Part shown: in pieces, positions 5,457 through 6,558 of the stretch
How the letters are laid out: every line of letters begins with the position of its first letter
Numbering within the stretch: position 1 is the first letter of the stretch
NCBI GenBank assembly: GCA_033812595.1
Contig: JAPXTJ010000153.1
Span: forward strand, 1-6,558
Source: JADLGF01 sp020849415
GTDB lineage: Bacteria; Chloroflexota; Chloroflexia; Thermomicrobiales; UBA6265
Reading direction: 5' to 3'
Length of the DNA stretch: 6,558 bases
The notes under the pieces: generated by a model
Told to the model about the DNA's origin: nothing
What the model saw: the letters and a program-made list of their open reading frames with translations, nothing else
Database searches by the model: none
Position numbers and translations under genes: made by a program

Positions 5457-6374
5457 TCACGCCTTGAGCGCGCCCTCCTGGAGGCCCTTCATGTACCAGC
5501 GTTGGGCGATGGCGAAGAAGATCAGGCCCGGCGCGATCGCCATGATGTAGACCGCCGCCAGGCGCGGCATCGCCCACATCCCCTGGCCGCCCGAGGCCGA
5601 TGCCAGCACGACCGGCATCGTCCATTGCGATTGCTCGTTCATCAGCCGGCTCGCCAGCAGGTATTCACCCCAGGCGATCACGAAGTTGATGATGATCACC
5701 ACCACGATGCCGTTCCGCACCAGTGGCAGCAGGATGCTGACCAGTGTCCGGAACGCCCCGGCGCCGTCGATCTTGGCTGAATCGACCAGGTCCTTCGGCA
5801 CCGTCTGGAACACGCCGCGCATCACGAACACCGAGATGGCGATGCCGAGCGCGGTGTACGGAAAGATCAAGCCCCACGATTTGTTGATCAGGCCGAATTC
5901 ACGCTGCACCTGCCAGATACCGATGAAGGCGGTGACGCGGGTCGGGAAGAAGAGCGACGCCACCAGCAACGAGGTCACGATCGCCTTGCCCGGCGCCCGC
6001 AGGAAAACGAGGGCGTACCCGGCCAGCACCGCGCAGGCGCTGGTCAGCACCACGGTGCTGACGGTGACGAAGATGCTATTCAGGTAGTTCTGGCGCAACG
6101 TCGGGATCTTGTTCCAGGCGTACGAGTAGTGCCCCCACTCGAAGACGGATGGCCAGATGTTCGGCTGCTGGGCTTCGGGAATCGTTTTCAGCGAGAGCAG
6201 TACCACCCAGGCGAGCGGGAAGAGGATGATGAAGCAGAAGAGCAGCAGCACCCCGTGCTTGACCAGCGACCAGAAGGGGAATTTCCGCTTCGGATGGTAC
6301 GCCTCGGCCAGCGCTTCCTTGCTGACCGTGCCCGCGGAGTGAAGACCGGACTGGAGATTCGCATTGACGGACAT
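5457..6374 (-). CDS. Carbohydrate ABC transporter permease, MalG-like (CUT1 family)
   Basis: This 305-residue inner-membrane protein is the second permease of a binding-protein-dependent sugar importer. About six membrane segments are visible, near residues 41-61, 98-122, 132-152, 168-186, 221-241 and 272-291, after a polar N-terminus of some 37 residues. The ATPase-contact (EAA) loop is at about 195-217, reading DSAKIDGAGAF and ending in LLP; the usual EAA start is DSA here. NYLNS at 96-100 and the tail QRWYMKGLQEGALK fit MalG-type proteins. The frame is open further upstream, but ATG at 6374 is chosen because GGAGGAG lies six bases before it and the upstream extension overlaps the preceding permease. 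The gap to that gene is 14 bp, so they share an operon. The sugar cannot be told from the sequence, and no ATPase gene is in view. Confidence 0.95.
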   Translation of the reverse strand: MSVNANLQSGLHSAGTVSKEALAEAYHPKRKFPFWSLVKHGVLLLFCFIILFPLAWVVLLSLKTIPEAQQPNIWPSVFEWGHYSYAWNKIPTLRQNYLNSIFVTVSTVVLTSACAVLAGYALVFLRAPGKAIVTSLLVASLFFPTRVTAFIGIWQVQREFGLINKSWGLIFPYTALGIAISVFVMRGVFQTVPKDLVDSAKIDGAGAFRTLVSILLPLVRNGIVVVIIINFVIAWGEYLLASRLMNEQSQWTMPVVLASASGGQGMWAMPRLAAVYIMAIAPGLIFFAIAQRWYMKGLQEGALKA

Positions 6375-6380
6375 CGCTCG

Positions 6381-6387
6381 CTCCTCC
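6381..6387 (-). promoter_or_regulatory. Ribosome binding site of the MalG-like permease
   Basis: GGAGGAG on the minus strand lies six bases before the ATG at 6374. It sits in the 14-bp gap after the stop of the upstream permease and decides this start over the longer upstream reading. Confidence 0.75.
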
Positions 6388-6388
6388 C

Positions 6389-6558
6389 CTAGTCCCGGTT
6401 CCGGAAGATGTAGAACATGCCAACCACCACGACGAGCATCGCCAGCGCGCCGACCCAGCCGATCGCGGCGGCGTAACCCTGCCGCCAATCGCCCATGAAG
6501 GCCGTTTCCCACATGTACACCGTCCAGGTGTAGGTCGGGCGCTCGCGATTGAAGGCGC
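6389..6558 (-). CDS. Sugar ABC transporter permease, MalF-like, C-terminal part
   Basis: The last 55 residues of a minus-strand gene whose 5' part lies beyond the right edge. The visible part reads TYTWTVYMWETAFMGDWRQG, then a final membrane segment of about 20 residues (GYAAAIGWVGALAMLVVVVG), and ends FYIFRNRD before a TAG stop at 6389-6391. An aromatic stretch before the last helix and a short basic cytoplasmic tail are typical of the first permease in CUT1 sugar importers. The MalG-like permease begins 14 bp downstream, the usual gene order. A solute-binding protein gene would be expected further upstream, outside the window. The EAA loop is not in view, so the family call rests on the C-terminus and on context. 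Confidence 0.85.
   Translation of the reverse strand, partial: AFNRERPTYTWTVYMWETAFMGDWRQGYAAAIGWVGALAMLVVVVGMFYIFRNRD

Noticed and set aside
6375..6512. N-terminal extension of the MalG-like permease
   Set aside because: The extension is out of frame over the MalF-like C-terminus, is Arg- and Gly-rich, and the strong GGAGGAG sits before the ATG at 6374.

Overview
The window is GC-rich bacterial DNA with strong Shine-Dalgarno sequences. It holds five real coding regions, one of them cut by the right edge. Gene content (an Ntn-type acylase, small metallophosphoesterases, a CUT1 sugar ABC importer) and two kinds of intergenic repeat (hairpin elements built on GTAGGGGAGGGTC / GGGAGGGCACAAGACCCTCCC, and GGGTTCC heptamer arrays) remind me of Chloroflexota, perhaps Thermomicrobia-like. 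That placement is an impression, not a demonstration.

Layout, left to right. Positions 1-411 hold no convincing gene. They contain a 153-bp palindromic element (187-339) with perfect 31-bp inverted ends and four internal hairpins. A minus-strand short-chain dehydrogenase/reductase (SDR, 412-1203) follows. A 151-bp divergent intergenic region (1204-1354) carries a good sigma-70-like promoter facing right and a dyad around its -35 box. A plus-strand operon starts there: a penicillin/cephalosporin-acylase-family Ntn hydrolase (1355-3766), then two tandem paralogous metallophosphoesterases (3789-4523 and 4543-5283), with 22- and 19-nt gaps and an SD before each gene. The convergent intergenic region 5284-5456 is almost entirely repeat: a GGGTTCC heptamer array with 11 evenly spaced GGG runs, two mutually exclusive hairpins, and degenerate heptamers in inverted orientation. 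The right end is a minus-strand sugar ABC importer operon: the C-terminus of a MalF-like permease (6389 to the edge), then a complete MalG-like permease (5457-6374).

How the genes work together. The two permeases would form the membrane channel of one carbohydrate importer; its binding protein would be expected beyond the right edge. The acylase and the two phosphoesterases are probably co-transcribed, but no shared substrate can be read from the sequence. The acylase has the autocatalytic Gly-Ser site and His at beta-position 23, as in cephalosporin and N-acyl-homoserine-lactone acylases. It shows no signal peptide, so it may act in the cytoplasm. The SDR is divergently transcribed and could share regulation with the operon.

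I do not see a defence system, CRISPR array, RNA gene or transposase. The least ordinary parts are the two repeat structures, the acylase-phosphoesterase operon, and an SDR that seems to lack the usual catalytic Asn.
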